Source: Sipunculus nudus (lineage: Eukaryota; Annelida; Sipuncula; Golfingiida; Sipunculidae). From it: a stretch of DNA of 64,000 nt. The position numbers were made by a program, and so were the translations under genes. The notes beneath the pieces were generated by a model that worked only from the letters and a program-made list of their open reading frames with translations, had not been told where the DNA came from and made no database searches. Positions 12,334-24,201 of this stretch are shown piece after piece. The stretch is from contig CM049319.1 in the NCBI GenBank assembly GCA_026874595.1, positions 53,704,917 through 53,768,916 of the forward strand. The letters run 5' to 3'. Each line of letters begins with the position of its first letter. Positions within the stretch are counted from its first letter, which is position 1.

Positions 12334-14599
12334 CAGGGCTCGTTCGGTCATGGAATTTCTGGAATGTCAGGGAATTTTAAAATTTACTTTCCAGGCCTCG
12401 AAAGTCATGAAATTTAGCTACCTGTCATGGAATATCATGAAATTTCTTGCATGCCAAACTAATAGTTAATTTCTCGAAAGAAATGAAGTATTGCCCCGCT
12501 TTACGTTGAAAAGTTACTTCATCTTTCCCGCCCAAGGGCTCTCCGCGCACTCAGAACCACTCGGCTAAATCTTCTGGCTTTAAGCTTGATCGGCAATGAA
12601 CGGCCGTGGTGCTCTCTCCCTGGATTTATTTTAATTGGATGATAATTATATGGACATGCATTACGAAGGAGGTCACAGACCTGCCGACTAGTCCAAATTA
12701 ATCGTACTTAGTCCGAATTTTAAAATTTTTGGCAAAAGAACATCGTATAAGTAGGATTTTTTAATTATCTGGGGAAAGAAATTCATTCTACTGAACAAGA
12801 TTTTCTGTCAGTAAATTCTGATCGAACTGTATGTGTTCATTCGTCGTTCATTCATTCCATTACCCAATTAATCCTAAGCGCTTTAAGCTGGTCTGTTGTA
12901 GATTTTATTCACCGAGCGGGATTCTGTAAACTTCGCACGTGTGCACGTGCTAAATAAAATGAAACCTTTTAAATGTGGCACGAGCAATTAAGCGACGCAA
13001 AATGACGCCATTGTTTCTGTTTCCTATCACTCTCTGCGAATTTATTGAAATGCATGTGTCAACCTTTCAATAAGAACGATTCCTGGGACACCCTGCGTGG
13101 TGAAATGCAGCCGTGAACAAAAGTGCACAAATCATAAACGCAGGTGCGTGACCGCGGCATTCGGTTAATTCTCTTTGAGACGAGCTCCGTTAAACATGCA
13201 TAAACAGGTTGACTTACGCGCTTGCTGCTAAAGTTTCCCGGAAAGCTAATCCTGGTGACACCAGTGACACCTGACCCACACACCCATTGGATGACATTAG
13301 ATCGACGTAATTTGACCCATGCGTCCATTGGTTGATCTCGATTTTATTTGCATAGACGTCATCTGACCTCTTGTGACCCCCCCCCCTTGTGACTGTCTGA
13401 CCGATGTTTTTGCACGGAAGAAAGTTCCCGCTTTGGTGGGCTTGACGTGATACCTGTCATCAAAGTGAACCAAAGAGCAAAATATTTGTATTTAACTTAC
13501 CAAACGAATAATCTGCATTAACTAAACGGGCCGTATACCCTTTAAATGGTCCAGTTTTTTACCGTTTGATCCATATCATATGATATAACGAGGTCTAATA
13601 AAGTGCCGTCGATGTCAATATTTTACATTGTCAGTAATAATAAAGTCTGTCAAATTGCCGATTACGGGTTTTGTCTGAAAATGCGGTGAAAAATAAAAAT
13701 AAATAATTTGTTCATCTGCCCTCTATCCTGATATTTGGTCAGGTTTTTGTAGGGCATTTCGTTGTCGTGAAACGCTTATACACAGTCGTAGGCCCGCCCG
13801 CTCATGGATAGTACCGAGATCTACGTACGTGACCGGGATCCCGGGTACTTGACAGCAAATGTTTCGAATTGTATTTTGGAAAGTTATCCATTATGTTATA
13901 CAGATATAAAAAACATAGGCCATATGAATAGGCCTGTCGGGTGAACTTAAAATGTTATTAAAAAAGTATAGACGCAAAGATTTAGGGTTTAGCGTCGATG
14001 TCAACCGCACACCGAGTTGAAAAGATATCTTCATAACTGCCGCTGACAGCACGTTCCTTTACTTTTCGGAGGAAAATGCAAACATTTTTTTTTTTCAAAG
14101 AAATATGATAGTATTGTGATATTCTGTGAATTTCATGCAAAGTACACACGTGTATCTTAATTTATCAGAGGTAACCCACGTGTTAATTACTGCGGTTGTA
14201 TATATATAATAATATTTATAATAATTGTACTGAAGGTGAATGGTATTATCAATTGAGGCCCACGACAAGGTTAACTGAAGGTTTTACGTGCAGTTTTATT
14301 TTATTTAATCGTTACGTCTTATGCATTTAATTACGTCTTTAAAGCGGTCCCCTGGACCCCAACCGTCTTGGTAAGATTTCCAGCTTTCAAATATTGGCAG
14401 GTTTTAGTTCAAATAGCTGATACCTGATTGGCTGTCTCCCGTGACAACAATATGACGGCGCCCCGTTTACTAATAATATCACCACTTATTGGCTAGTTCG
14501 TTCGATACAAGAATTAAGTCATGGAAATTTCAGTAGTTGGTCATGGAATGTCATGGAAAAGTCATGGAATTTAAAGCCTGGAAAAGTGTATGAACCCTG
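12334..14599. mobile_element. hAT-like non-autonomous element
   Basis: Starts CAGGGCTCG and ends GAACCCTG, giving a short terminal inverted repeat CAGGG(C/T)TC. Both ends also carry mirrored TCATGGAATTT/CATGGAAA words. The exact six bases TATATA flank both sides (12328-12333, 14600-14605). CAGGG ends are typical of hAT elements, whose target duplication is usually 8 bp, so the 6-bp match in an AT-rich site is only suggestive. The 2.27-kb interior has no transposase-like frame; the minus frame at 13059-13328 resembles nothing I know. Confidence 0.55.
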
Positions 14600-14605
14600 T
14601 ATATA

Positions 14606-15270
14606 TGCTTTCAAATGTTTTATGATGAAACTGTCAAGCTGAATCGTTTAATTTTTCACAAGAATTATCCTAGGGTAAGGTTCTTTCAATTGTATAAGAA
14701 GAGATATGTTCGTTGAAATTTGGAAGAGTCATAGAAAACTGAAATTGGTCTTGTGCCCATAAGCAACCCTATTTCAAACTAAAGGCCGCAATAGTCGTCT
14801 TTTGCTAAACTGTTTCAGCTTCTGTAACATTGCACAAAAATAATTCTTGGGACGCCTTTGTTCATGTTTACTTAAATGATTTTTAGCAGACATATTGGAC
14901 GTTTAACAATGAAAGGACTGCATCTTTTATTACTCTAACTTTGATAAAAAAATGTTTTATGTCAGTTTGAAAAAAAGCATTGTAGTCAAAGTTTTTCAGT
15001 ATGTGTAAACAGATTAACAAACAGACCAAGATTGTGTCTGTATCAATAAATAGCTTAGCAGACTGCCAACTATTTCAGAGTTGGCAACAAGCATAAGGTC
15101 AGTTTGAATTTATTGATAGCCAACAGTATCAAATTAGGAAACAGGTCAAGAGTTCACTCAGTACAGCCTGCATGGTGCAGGTCAAGGGTTTACTCAGTGC
15201 AATAGCTGCAGCTCTCAATTTTGTTCCGGTTCACTCGGGGCACCTGCTTTCCTCACCTGAACTTGGTCAG
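14606..15270. other. No gene; weak family B-like words
   Basis: AACAGATTA, CAAGATTGTGTCTGTAT and similar words near 15010-15050 echo family B at about 5396-5440. No coding evidence. Confidence 0.4.
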
Positions 15271-15271
15271 C

Positions 15272-15435
15272 CCAGTGCACCTGACCCAAGAGAAGTTTGA
15301 TGTATTGGCCTGACATTTTGACTTGTCCATGCATCTATGATGGCATTTTAACTTTGCCAGCCCAGTGCACCTGACTCAAGAGAAGTTTGACGTATTGGCC
15401 TGACATTTTGACTTGGCCATGCATCATTGATTGTC
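15272..15435 (+). repeat. Direct tandem duplication, about 89 bp
   Basis: GCCCAGTGCACCTGAC, AAGAGAAGTTTGA, TATTGGCCTGACATTTTG and CCATGCATC occur twice in the same order with few differences. Confidence 0.85.
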
Positions 15436-15439
15436 TTTT

Positions 15440-15850
15440 CGTACATAATACTGTAGTCGCCACCTATAATGGCTTTTGCACTGTATGTGCCTGCTTAATT
15501 CTCAGCCTGAAATTGGGCATATTTACACATATTGCATAGCTTCGCCTTCGTCGTATACAAGACTGGTGGCCCCACGTACAATAATGTTGCAGTTTTTGCT
15601 CCTGCTTATTTCTCACGAGTGATTTGACATATCAGCCTGATATTATAAATGTCGATACATCTCAGTTGTGTTGTGTACAAGAATGGTGGCGCAATCTACA
15701 GTTGTTTCATGCATCTCTGCATATAGCCTAAAAGTGGTTAAAAGTATTTGCATGAAAATTGCATGTTCATACATCTTGGATGGCTTTCACGGTACAAGAC
15801 TGCTGGCGCTACCTACAATCATTTTTTGTGTTGTGTGCACTAATGCCAGT
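15440..15850 (+). repeat. Degenerate monomers of the GGCGCC type
   Basis: Three to four diverged units with CTGGTGGCCCCACGTACAAT, GGTGGCGCAATCTACAG and TGGCGCTACCTACAATC at roughly 125-bp spacing, each preceded by a GACATAT/GCCTGA-like block. The layout resembles the family A half-unit. No element ends identified. Confidence 0.6.
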
Positions 15851-15971
15851 ATTTCAGCGGTGGTGTTTATGTAACTGGTACTTGTACTTGGGTTCGAAAT
15901 GTTTAGAACTTGCATTGTACATTTTCATGTCACACGTACTTGAAAAGTAAAGGTCCAGCATGGAAGCATTA
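15808..15971 (+). repeat. Source-like copy of a 160-bp segmental duplication
   Basis: Nearly the whole stretch, from GCTACCTACAATCAT to CAGCATGGAAGCATTA, recurs at 17696-17858 in the same orientation with scattered substitutions. Confidence 0.88.
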
Positions 15972-16815
15972 CACCTGATGTCTGTCCCTTTGCAAAGGTT
16001 CGCATTGGGCCTGTAGGCCTTGTTTTTACAATTCTGTTTCTTAAATAATGTGTAAGGTAGGTAATTATGCGGCTCATTGTACAGTAGTCAATCAGCTGCC
16101 GATTGGATGAGGTCATATAAACACTAAGAAATAAAATTAACACACTAAACCAGCCAAATCATTGTCATATCATTGTCAGATCATTGTAAAAAATCCAAAA
16201 CCTTGTCGAACACAAATTGGACGATTAATTTAAAATGCTTAAGTGCCATATTAGGTTGTCACTTCCATATGCAGATATCTTATAAATTATTGAAAATATA
16301 TAGTTATTACATATACACTTAATGTAGAAATAACCAGAAAATAACCGTTTAACTTCTTCTTATTCTTTTTCTTTAATTCATCTCCTCTTTCCCAGGAGCT
16401 TAGGTTGATCATAAAATTATATATGTAAAACGGTGTTTATTTAACATTACTAAAAGTAAACTGTTATTATATATATATATATTTTTAAATGTCCATGGTA
16501 AAGAAAAAAAAATGGTAATACGCCATATATATTGGCACCTAAGAATTGAGAATTTTATAAATATATATATAGTATTTTTATGAAATTTTAACTTATCTCG
16601 GTCGTAATTTCAGGAATTCATTTTGAATCTTCAGAGATAGTAACAAGTTCATGATTTTGCGGGTGACTGGTATGAAGAATAAATTAACACCTAAACTTCT
16701 CTGTCAGAGAAGATAACCGTACGATTTTTGTGGAATATGGACAGTTTATTCGTGTGGTCGTTCTTTCACAAAATGTAATACATGTACTCTTACACATTGC
16801 GCGGAATCGGACTCG
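15972..16815. other. No gene recognised
   Basis: Unannotated AT-rich sequence with short TA runs near 16455 and 16560. Frames are short and not protein-like. Confidence 0.45.
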
Positions 16816-16816
16816 A

Positions 16817-16998
16817 GGTGCGGATCCAGGATTTAGGGAAAGGAGGGGTCTAACCCAGGAGGACTATATAATGTAAAACCGAAAAAAATGTCCCCAGGTC
16901 CGGGAAAAAGGGGTGTCTAGGCCACAATATTTTTCTAGAACCCTTAAAAAAGCCTGCGTCGGTGGAAAAAGTGGGGTCGGGGGTTCCGGACCCCCTGG

Positions 16999-17003
<5 letters not shown>
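16817..17003. repeat. Probable dispersed repeat (CCAGGATTTAGGG ... CCCCCTGGAC)
   Basis: A G-rich stretch beginning GGATCCAGGATTTAGGG and ending in CCGGACCCCCTGGAC, adjoining a (TA)n tract. Similar GGATCCAGG/CCCCTGGA-bounded repeats are common in invertebrate genomes. No second copy is in this window, so the call rests on appearance. Confidence 0.35.

Positions 17004-17055
<52 letters not shown>
17000..17055. repeat. (TA)n microsatellite
   Basis: Uninterrupted TA dinucleotides. Confidence 0.98.
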
Positions 17056-17542
17056 TTATGTAATTACAGGTATGTTTCACATATGAAAATACAATGCACT
17101 TTTAGAGTTAAAAGTGAAAAAAAAAAAACATTCTCCGTTACAGATTTGATACATCTTTCTCACATCTCTTGGGGGTGACTTGCAATAAGTGTTCAGGTCA
17201 GTCAGATCAACACAGAGATCGTATTCTGTTGTTGTATCTTTAAGACTCCGTTTCTGTTCTTTAAAGGCGAGTTTATTTTGGCTCTTTGTATGGATATAGA
17301 TCAGCAGACGACCGTACAAACAGTGCACATGCGCATGGGCGTCGAAAAGGGTCTTTCTTTTTTTTCTCTCAAGTATTTGACAAGTTATGACTTTACTATT
17401 AAATTTCTTCTAATAAATTTGGGTTATGCCTCATTCTTTTATTAAAGAATACGTGTTCGGATTATACTGCTAAAAAATGGTTAAACAAAGAAAAATTGCA
17501 AAATATCAATGAAAATTTCCGTCTAGCAGATTAGATGAATTT

Positions 17543-18019
17543 AAAAAAAAAATACCACTGATTTATTTTATACCAGCAGCTTACCCCTCTCACTGACGCC
17601 ACCTGCCGATGTCGACTGACACTTAGTGTTCGGGTCCATTATATTCGCAAGGAAAGTCAAATTATGTTATATCCCAAAAGCTATAAGCAAATATAGCTAC
17701 CTACAATCATTTTTGTGTTGTGTGCACTCATGCCAGTATTTCAGCGGTGGTGCTTGTGTAACTGGTGCTTGTACTCGGGTTCGAAATGTTTAGAACTTGC
17801 ATTGTACATTTTCATGTCACACATACCTGAAAAGTAACGGTCCAGCATGGAAGCATTATAAAAAATTATAAAAAAAATACCACTGATTTATTTTATACCA
17901 GCAGCTTACCCCTCTCACTGACGCCACCGGCCGATGTCGACTGACACTTAGTGTTCGGGTCCATTATATTCGCAAGGAAAGTCAAATTATGTTATATCTC
18001 AAAAGCTATAAGCAAATAT
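17543..18019 (+). repeat. Duplicated 150-bp block around an imported 160-bp segment
   Basis: 17543-17693 and 17868-18019 are near-identical (A run, TACCACTGATTTATTTTATA, GACGCCACC-GCCGATGTCGA, TTCGCAAGGAAAGTCAAATT, AAAAGCTATAAGCAAATAT). The sequence between them, 17696-17858, is a copy of 15808-15971, so a distant segment sits exactly at the junction of a tandem duplication. Confidence 0.88.
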
Positions 18020-19231
18020 TCCACTAAATCTTTCACGCCGAGGACGTTGGAATTCAATTTATATATATATTTGAAAAATTCTGCAATAGTGACTTAGTGG
18101 ATTCAAACACAGCCCAAGTGGATCCAAACACAGCCGAAGATTATTATGCGCCGTGCTAATGCTTTAGAAAAGATATTTAAATGTTTTCATAAAGTTATTC
18201 ACAATTTTCTCTTTGTACAAATACAGGGATATTATTTGTTGATCGACAAACTTTTGACGAAAATCGATTTAAACATTCAGCAAATCAGTCAACATATATA
18301 TTATATATGTATTTATTATACATGCCTTGAATTTAGTGAGCGAGCTAGCCAAATAAATATTTGGGTTTTTTTTTCACTTTGAGGGCATTCTTTATCAAGG
18401 CAGTCATGCTTAAAGTCTGGGTAAATGCCGTCCAAAATTGAATTCAATTCAAAAAGAACAAATGCACAGACGGAAAGCTGAACCCCCTAGCCCTGCCTGG
18501 GCTTTAGTGTATTGATGTTTACTGCTAAAATGCTTCAAATGAAACGTGAATCCATGTACCGATAGACGCGACGTTACTCAGTTCTAGCTCTTATCACTAA
18601 AGCCCTGTAAAGTCCGTATGGCGAATTCCTGATATTTGCATATTAAGGCGTCACAAGGCTCCTGACGATTCCCTCGCATTTGCATATCAGGCCGCCTGGC
18701 CTCCTGTGAATGGCGCTGCTGCTATGAGGAAGCTAACAGCATCCCATAGGCAACAGACAGCTCAACCCGCTTGGTAATATTCGCACTGAAATCATGCATG
18801 TTTTAGAAAGTCCATACATGGAACTTTGTGTCCTATGATATATCTCTGCTGTTCTAACATACGGTCCATGGGCAAATTAAAGTGTATTGTAGACAATGTC
18901 GCATCGACTTTGTACTGTGTATTTGTTAGTGTTCAAGTTACACATGAAAATTTTGCCACTGTTGAGTTGCCAACACGCTGAACGTCGTGATCGTTTCAGT
19001 CAGCCGGTACATGAATAACAGTTTGACTGCGCTGGTCGCGTGTGGACCTGAACATCTCGAGCTGATTGGCTGAGCTGGAGACACATTTTAAATCGGCCTG
19101 CTGCGGTAAGCAATGGTCTGATAAACGGTCTGACACAGTGACTCACTGGGGCTGAGGGTTTTATATAGTGTTAAAAATCTTGCCGTACTCAAATAGCCGA
19201 AGACCTTAATATATTAAGACTGATAAAATGG

Positions 19232-19232
<1 letters not shown>
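18020..19232. other. No gene; moderately GC-rich stretch with two octamer motifs
   Basis: No coding frame recognised. Two perfect ATTTGCAT octamers lie at 18634-18641 and 18678-18685, same orientation, 44 bases apart. Such motifs are POU-domain sites in animals; function here is unproven. Confidence 0.4.

Positions 19233-19233
<1 letters not shown>

Positions 19234-19291
<58 letters not shown>
19234..19291. repeat. (TA)n microsatellite
   Basis: TA dinucleotide run with a leading AATA. Confidence 0.97.
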
Positions 19292-19293
<2 letters not shown>

Positions 19294-19964
19294 AGCTGGA
19301 AGCCCACAATAGGCGATTACTGAATTAACCATGTTGCTTTTGAAAAAAAAAAGATTCTGGGAAAGAACACTAAAATTACTCCTTACGTCACTGGGAAATA
19401 CCTTAGTTCAGCGAGGCGGTGATGTGTGGCGCTGACTCTCCGGTACGGCCCATGTTTATCAGTCGATGAAATAAGAAGGTCAGAGAATGGTAGGTAGTTA
19501 TGTAAGTTGCCGCATGGTAGCGGTACCGACACTAAGTGCGACACAGTGAGAGCCGTTTGATATCTCTGTCAGGGCCATTTCATTGACTGGGCCAGTCTAT
19601 GAACCCCTCCTGCTTGTTACTGGCCAGACGAAAGGATTTAATTTGGTTCTCATGAATGTCTTTTATCTTCCTTAGCTCCCTGTCTGATATGTGTAATGCC
19701 TATATTTACTGTATAACTGTTTTTATTCCAATATTGTGTTTGGAGGTAACCACTTCATTTTTGTAAAATGCAGATGTTTTGCTGCCTACGTATCTGGGTG
19801 TAACCTTGCAGGCTTTTGAAATTGTTCTCTTTTTTTAGGATATACTGAAATTGACGCTAAGTACTCTTTTTTGCTCTTTTTTTATCTGCGCTCTTTCTTT
19901 ACTCTTTTTTCAGTGAAATATTTTCGATATATACTATTTCTCTTCTGCGTTAACAGTCTTTTGT

Positions 19965-22206
19965 TGTTGGCGTCCTTCTGTCTCGAGAGACAATGGAGTA
20001 TCTACACCTGGGTCACGGTTTGGAGTTGCAGCTACGGCTGTGACTGTGGAGCCCGATGCGAGAGTGACACGTCCGCTGGCAATTGCTGCAGGTGTAGTCG
20101 GCGATGGGGGCGACAGTAGCGGATTGAAGTCTCTGTCGTCTGCGGGTTCTCCCTCTTTTCCTCAGCTAGCTTGATGCCAGCCTTGACAGTGGATCGCCAG
20201 TTGGTGCGGTCAGCCGTTGTATGTTCGATGGCAGCTGGGCTGACACGGCATGTCTTGTGGTCGCGTTTGCAGACGACTTTTAAGCGTAGAGTGGGCCGGC
20301 CGGTATGCCGCGTGCTTATGGCGGGCTCTCCATATTGGAAGTCTTTGGGAATGTGACCGTCATCCATCCGGCACACGTGGCCGAGCCAGCCTAGCCCTCT
20401 TTTCGGTCAGGATGGCAAACATGCTTCGCACTCCTGCCCGGGACAGGACATCAATGTTGGTGACGCGATCCTGCAAGGTGATGGCCAGGAGTCGTCTGAG
20501 ACAGCGCATGTGGAAAGCGTTCAGCCTGCGCTCTTGACGGGGGGTACAGTGTCAAAGTTTCGCTGCCGTACAGGAGGGTACTTAGGACACAGGCTTGATA
20601 CACTTTCATCTTGGTATTAGTTGATAGCATGGCATTGTCTCACACTCTCTTCGATAGGCGGGCCATCGCTGTGGCTGCCTTGCCAATCCGCACATTGATC
20701 TCTGTGTCCAAGGATATGTTGCTAGAGAGAGAGGAGCCAAGGTAGGTGAAGTTCTCGACCACCTGTAGAGTATGATCGCCAGTGGTGATGTGGGGGGTGA
20801 CACTCACGTCTTGGCCTCGGTGTGCGCAGAGAGAGAGCAGCGTCATCTGCGAAGAGCATTTCCCTGATCAGGACTTTGCGCACCTTGGTCTTTGCTCTGA
20901 CACGGGCCAGGTTGAAGAGGTCCCGTCACTTCTGGTGTGCAGGAAGATGCCGTCCTCTGACTCGTTAAAGGCATATCTCAGGAGGAGGGAGAAAAACACA
21001 CCAAACAGCACTGGGACCAGAACGCACCCTTGCTTTACGTCACTCCTGCTTGGGAAGGAGTCTGAGGATGATCCGTGATACTGGACAGAGCCCTTAGGTC
21101 ATAGTGGAAGGACTTATCATCTTCATTAACCTTTTGGGGACATCCAATCCGTTGTAGCAGTGTGAAGAGGCCTGTTTTGCTGACTAGCTAGGCCAAAGGC
21201 CTTGGTCAGGTCAATGAAGGCAAGGAACAAGGGACGTCTCTGTTTGTGTTGATAAAGCTTTACTTGTTAATTTTACTGATAATATTTAGTTAGTTTAGAA
21301 CATGATCACAAGATGTCGCCAACGTCAGACTATTCAATATTAGTCATTCTCACCTAACCAGAGTAACGGAGACGTAGAAGCCATCTTGATAGCATGAATA
21401 AAACTTGTCAGCAGCTCCAGTGTTCTCTTGATTAAGCTCACCTACTCGTCCACAAACATCCCGACACACTGTTCACGGCACTTCTCCTGTAGCTGCCTGA
21501 GTGAGAGCACCATGTCGATAGTCGACCTGTTGGCTCTGAACCCGCATTGTGACTCTGGGTATACGCGTTTGGCCAGATACTGGAGTCTGTTGAGGACGGT
21601 TCGGGCAAAGTCCTTTCCCACGATGCTGAGGAGGGATATTCCGCGATAGTTGTTGCAATCGTTATGGTCGCCCTCGTTCTTGTAGAGCATGACTATCTTG
21701 GCGTCCCGCATGTCCTCGGGTATGGTGCCCTCCTCCCAGCATTGAAGCAGTAGGTCATGAAGGTTGCCGTGGAGGGAGCTCTCATTTCCGACCTTGATGA
21801 TCTCTGGCGGGATCCCGTAGCTGCCTGGTGCCTTCCCACTGGCAAGGGAGTTGATGGCCCTTGCTGAGCTCTTCCATGGTGGGTGGTGTGTCAAGCTCTC
21901 CTATGGTGGGCAGGGGAGTGGTGTTCTCGATGGCTCTGTCAGTGTCGATGTTCTACCTCGAAAACAGCTCCTGATAGTCTCGGCCTATCTCGCCATCAGC
22001 TTACTGCGGTCGGTGATGACGTCGCCTGAGATGGACTTGAAAGGGGCAATCTTGATGGCGCTGGGACCGAAAGCTTTCTTCATGCTCTCATACATGGCCC
22101 GGATGTTGTCAACGTCCGAGGAGATATGGATGTGACGGGACAATTTCAACCAGTAGTCGTTTGTACACTTGCGCGCGGTCCTTTTGGCGTTTTTTAACCA
22201 CAGCAC
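19965..22206 (-). pseudogene. Decayed LINE (endonuclease-reverse transcriptase type), RT through C-terminal part
   Basis: Read on the minus strand. Pieces in order are FWLKNAKRT-like head (about 22206-21985), the RT core KAPGSYGIPPEIIK, MRDAKIVMLYKNEGDHNDCN and NYRGISLLSIVGK (21894-21442), an AFIDLTKAF motif near 21200, TYLGSSLSSNISLD and RIGKAATAMARL (about 20846-20640), then RMDDGHIPKD, GRPTLRLKVVCKRD and a broken Cys/His-rich tail (20376-20032). This matches the common invertebrate 'endonuclease-reverse transcriptase' LINE (RTE-like; clade not settled). Several frameshifts break it, the YADD segment is not in a clean frame, the endonuclease is absent (5' truncation), and a separate sequence interrupts it at about 21252-21445. 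The 3' end carries CAACAACAA-type tail bases near 19965. Confidence 0.88.
21252..21445. mobile_element. Unidentified insert inside the decayed LINE
   Basis: LINE homology stops after the block upstream of the AFIDLTKAF motif and resumes about 190 bases later. The insert is AT-rich on one side with ATGATCACAAGATG and CAGCTCCAGTGTTCTC words. It is too short for a coding element and may be a solo fragment of another repeat. Confidence 0.45.
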
Positions 22207-22555
22207 TTATACTCTTTTTTTTCTGTCATTCACCTTTGAGCGCCTCTTCTGCTATAACAGTCTAGTTAGAACAAAATGGGACCCTTTGCATTTTGTGTGT
22301 GTGCTAATGTCTAGCATGTGTCACAACGTGTGGAAAACCCTTATCTTCATGCAGGGGGATGTGCAACGTATATTTCTGACGTTTGATGCGATATATACAC
22401 ATATACTTAGTATGCGAAGCACATCTTTATTCAGTTTGTGAAAAATTAAAAAAATGCTGCTAATTTTACTTTTTCATTTCAAAGAAGGCTACTCTTTTTT
22501 TTTAACCACAGCATCTTTAGTCTTTTTTTTATGTCATTCACCTTTGAGCGCCAAT
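22195..22555 (+). repeat. Two diverged copies of a 50-bp block
   Basis: TTAACCACAGCA, a T-rich run, then TGTCATTCACCTTTGAGCGCC appear at 22195-22244 and 22502-22553. A related 'ACTCTTTTTT' tract also lies at 19862-19915 on the other side of the LINE. Confidence 0.75.
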
Positions 22556-22639
22556 CTCGCACCAACTGGTTCCTGTCAGATCTGCCAACACTGGTTAAAA
22601 CATAATACAGGCTGCCAAGCTCACTATTTCGAAAAAAAT

Positions 22640-23000
22640 AGTTTAAAAGTAGGACTGGAAATATCGAAAAAGAAGGACAAAAGTAGGAAAGAAAGAATGA
22701 AAAAGTTGGACTAAAGTAGGACTAAATCCACACGTAACAACATTATAATTCATGATTATTCGTGATATTACTAAGTAATAATTTAAAACAAAATATGTGG
22801 TGCTTATTTAAACCCGCAGTTTTGTGAGCACATGATGGTTGAATATTTTACAAACAAAATATTTTACTTGTAATAATTCAAGAACAATTTAACAGTTACT
22901 CTGCACACTGCGTGTTGAGCTTCAAAACAAAAATTCAGAAAAAAAGTAGGAATTACCCAGAAAAAGTAGGAAAAATAGGACTGAAGCAAAAAAGTAGGAT
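22640..23000 (+). repeat. Interspersed AAAGTAGGA-type motif cluster
   Basis: AAAGTAGGA or AGTAGGACT words recur at least eight times in two clusters (about 22645-22725 and 22940-23000) separated by AT-rich sequence. Not strictly periodic. Confidence 0.55.
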
Positions 23001-23067
23001 CACTCGACATTCGAGAGTGGTACCGAAAAATACTTTTTTTAAATTATGCCAATGAAGGTATCAACAA

Positions 23068-23752
23068 CATACACGTCTTCATACTATCAGGTCAGTGGCA
23101 ATAAGCAACACTTTCACAGACAGGGGTGTCAATACCCGGGGGAGGGGGTTATATATACACCCCATCTTTTATATCTTCCCACTGATATTCAGAGAATAAT
23201 ATTCGTATCTTGGAAATGAAATATATTAATAATAGAATTATTGACTTTTTTTCCTTTCTGAGTTTATTATGAAATATATATATTGATATGGTTTAGAATT
23301 AACATACACTGTCTCATACCTGCGAGTTATACCCCTTGAAACTCAATCGACGCCATTGTTCACAGACCTCGTTTCCTCGAGCCACTCCGGCGTCTATTTC
23401 GTGTATACACCAGAACACGCCTAAAATTACAACTGCCAATATAATCCAATGAACAAGATGTTAATAATACACTGTTCTCACACCGTCGTAACAAGAACAT
23501 GTGGACCAGAAACAGGACAGGGTAATATATTTCTTTATTTGATTCCTCGGATTATTGATGCCTTCCCGGTAATGCTAAACATTTGAACGTCCCACCGGAC
23601 AAGGATATAAAACAAATGTACGCGAGTCATTTGGTTGGCTCAATTGCCTTGATCATTATTCATGAAATAGACGCTGGAGCGGCTTGCTGAATCAAGGTCT
23701 GTGAAAGCAAAGCTAACTGCTGCTCACTTGATAGTATGAAGATGGTCATATA
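23068..23752. mobile_element. Long inverted-repeat (foldback) element
   Basis: The right arm (23661-23752) is the reverse complement of a left arm in two pieces: 23068-23121 (CTTCATACTATCA, CTTTCACAGAC) and 23368-23402 (CTCGTTTCCTCGAGCC, CTCCGGCGTCTATTTC). Arms total about 90 bp and differ by point changes. The left arm is split by a 237-bp insertion. No coding frame. Confidence 0.8.
23122..23358. mobile_element. 237-bp insertion with 9-bp target duplication
   Basis: The nonamer TTCACAGAC immediately precedes it (23113-23121) and overlaps its end (23359-23367). Comparison with the uninterrupted right arm of the host foldback shows that only one nonamer was there originally. The insert starts AGGGGTGTCAATACCCGGGG and ends CGCCATTG; no clear terminal inverted repeat, no frame. 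Confidence 0.7.
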
Positions 23753-23759
23753 TAATAAA

Positions 23760-24201
23760 CTATGTTGAAATACCAGATTGTCGCATCACTATGAAATGGT
23801 GAAAACTAAATAACAGGCTAACCCGGATTAGATTTCAAGCATATGTGGTGCATGGGTCATGATGCCGTTTTAAACCGGTGTGTGACACGAGCCTTATTTA
23901 GTCGTGTGTGCAGTTAATTGGTATATATTTATTTTTCATACATCTGAGGAAATTAATGAGCTAACGCATAGAAAAATGGGCTTCACCATCTCAATTATCT
24001 ACGGGACTAAAAAAGTCTTCTTGGTATTTATGGAGTTCTGATCTCGACTTTAAACACTCCTTCACTCGTGATAATATTTATTTCATTCATATACACGTAC
24101 ATACATAATTAATTATGCAATAAAGTGAATACTTAACGGCAAAAAAAAACAGTACAAAGGCTATTGAACAGCCGTAAAATGAAGAGACAGTTCTTCAGTT
24201 A
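23760..24201. other. No gene recognised
   Basis: AT-rich, with a GCATGGGTCATGATGCC word near 23854 echoing the family B palindrome region. Nothing coding. Confidence 0.45.

Noticed and set aside
16850-17080. Ile-Tyr-rich frames over TA runs (also 25235-25528, 33679-34079, 48020-48332, 31201-31557)
   Set aside because: Pure microsatellite translation.
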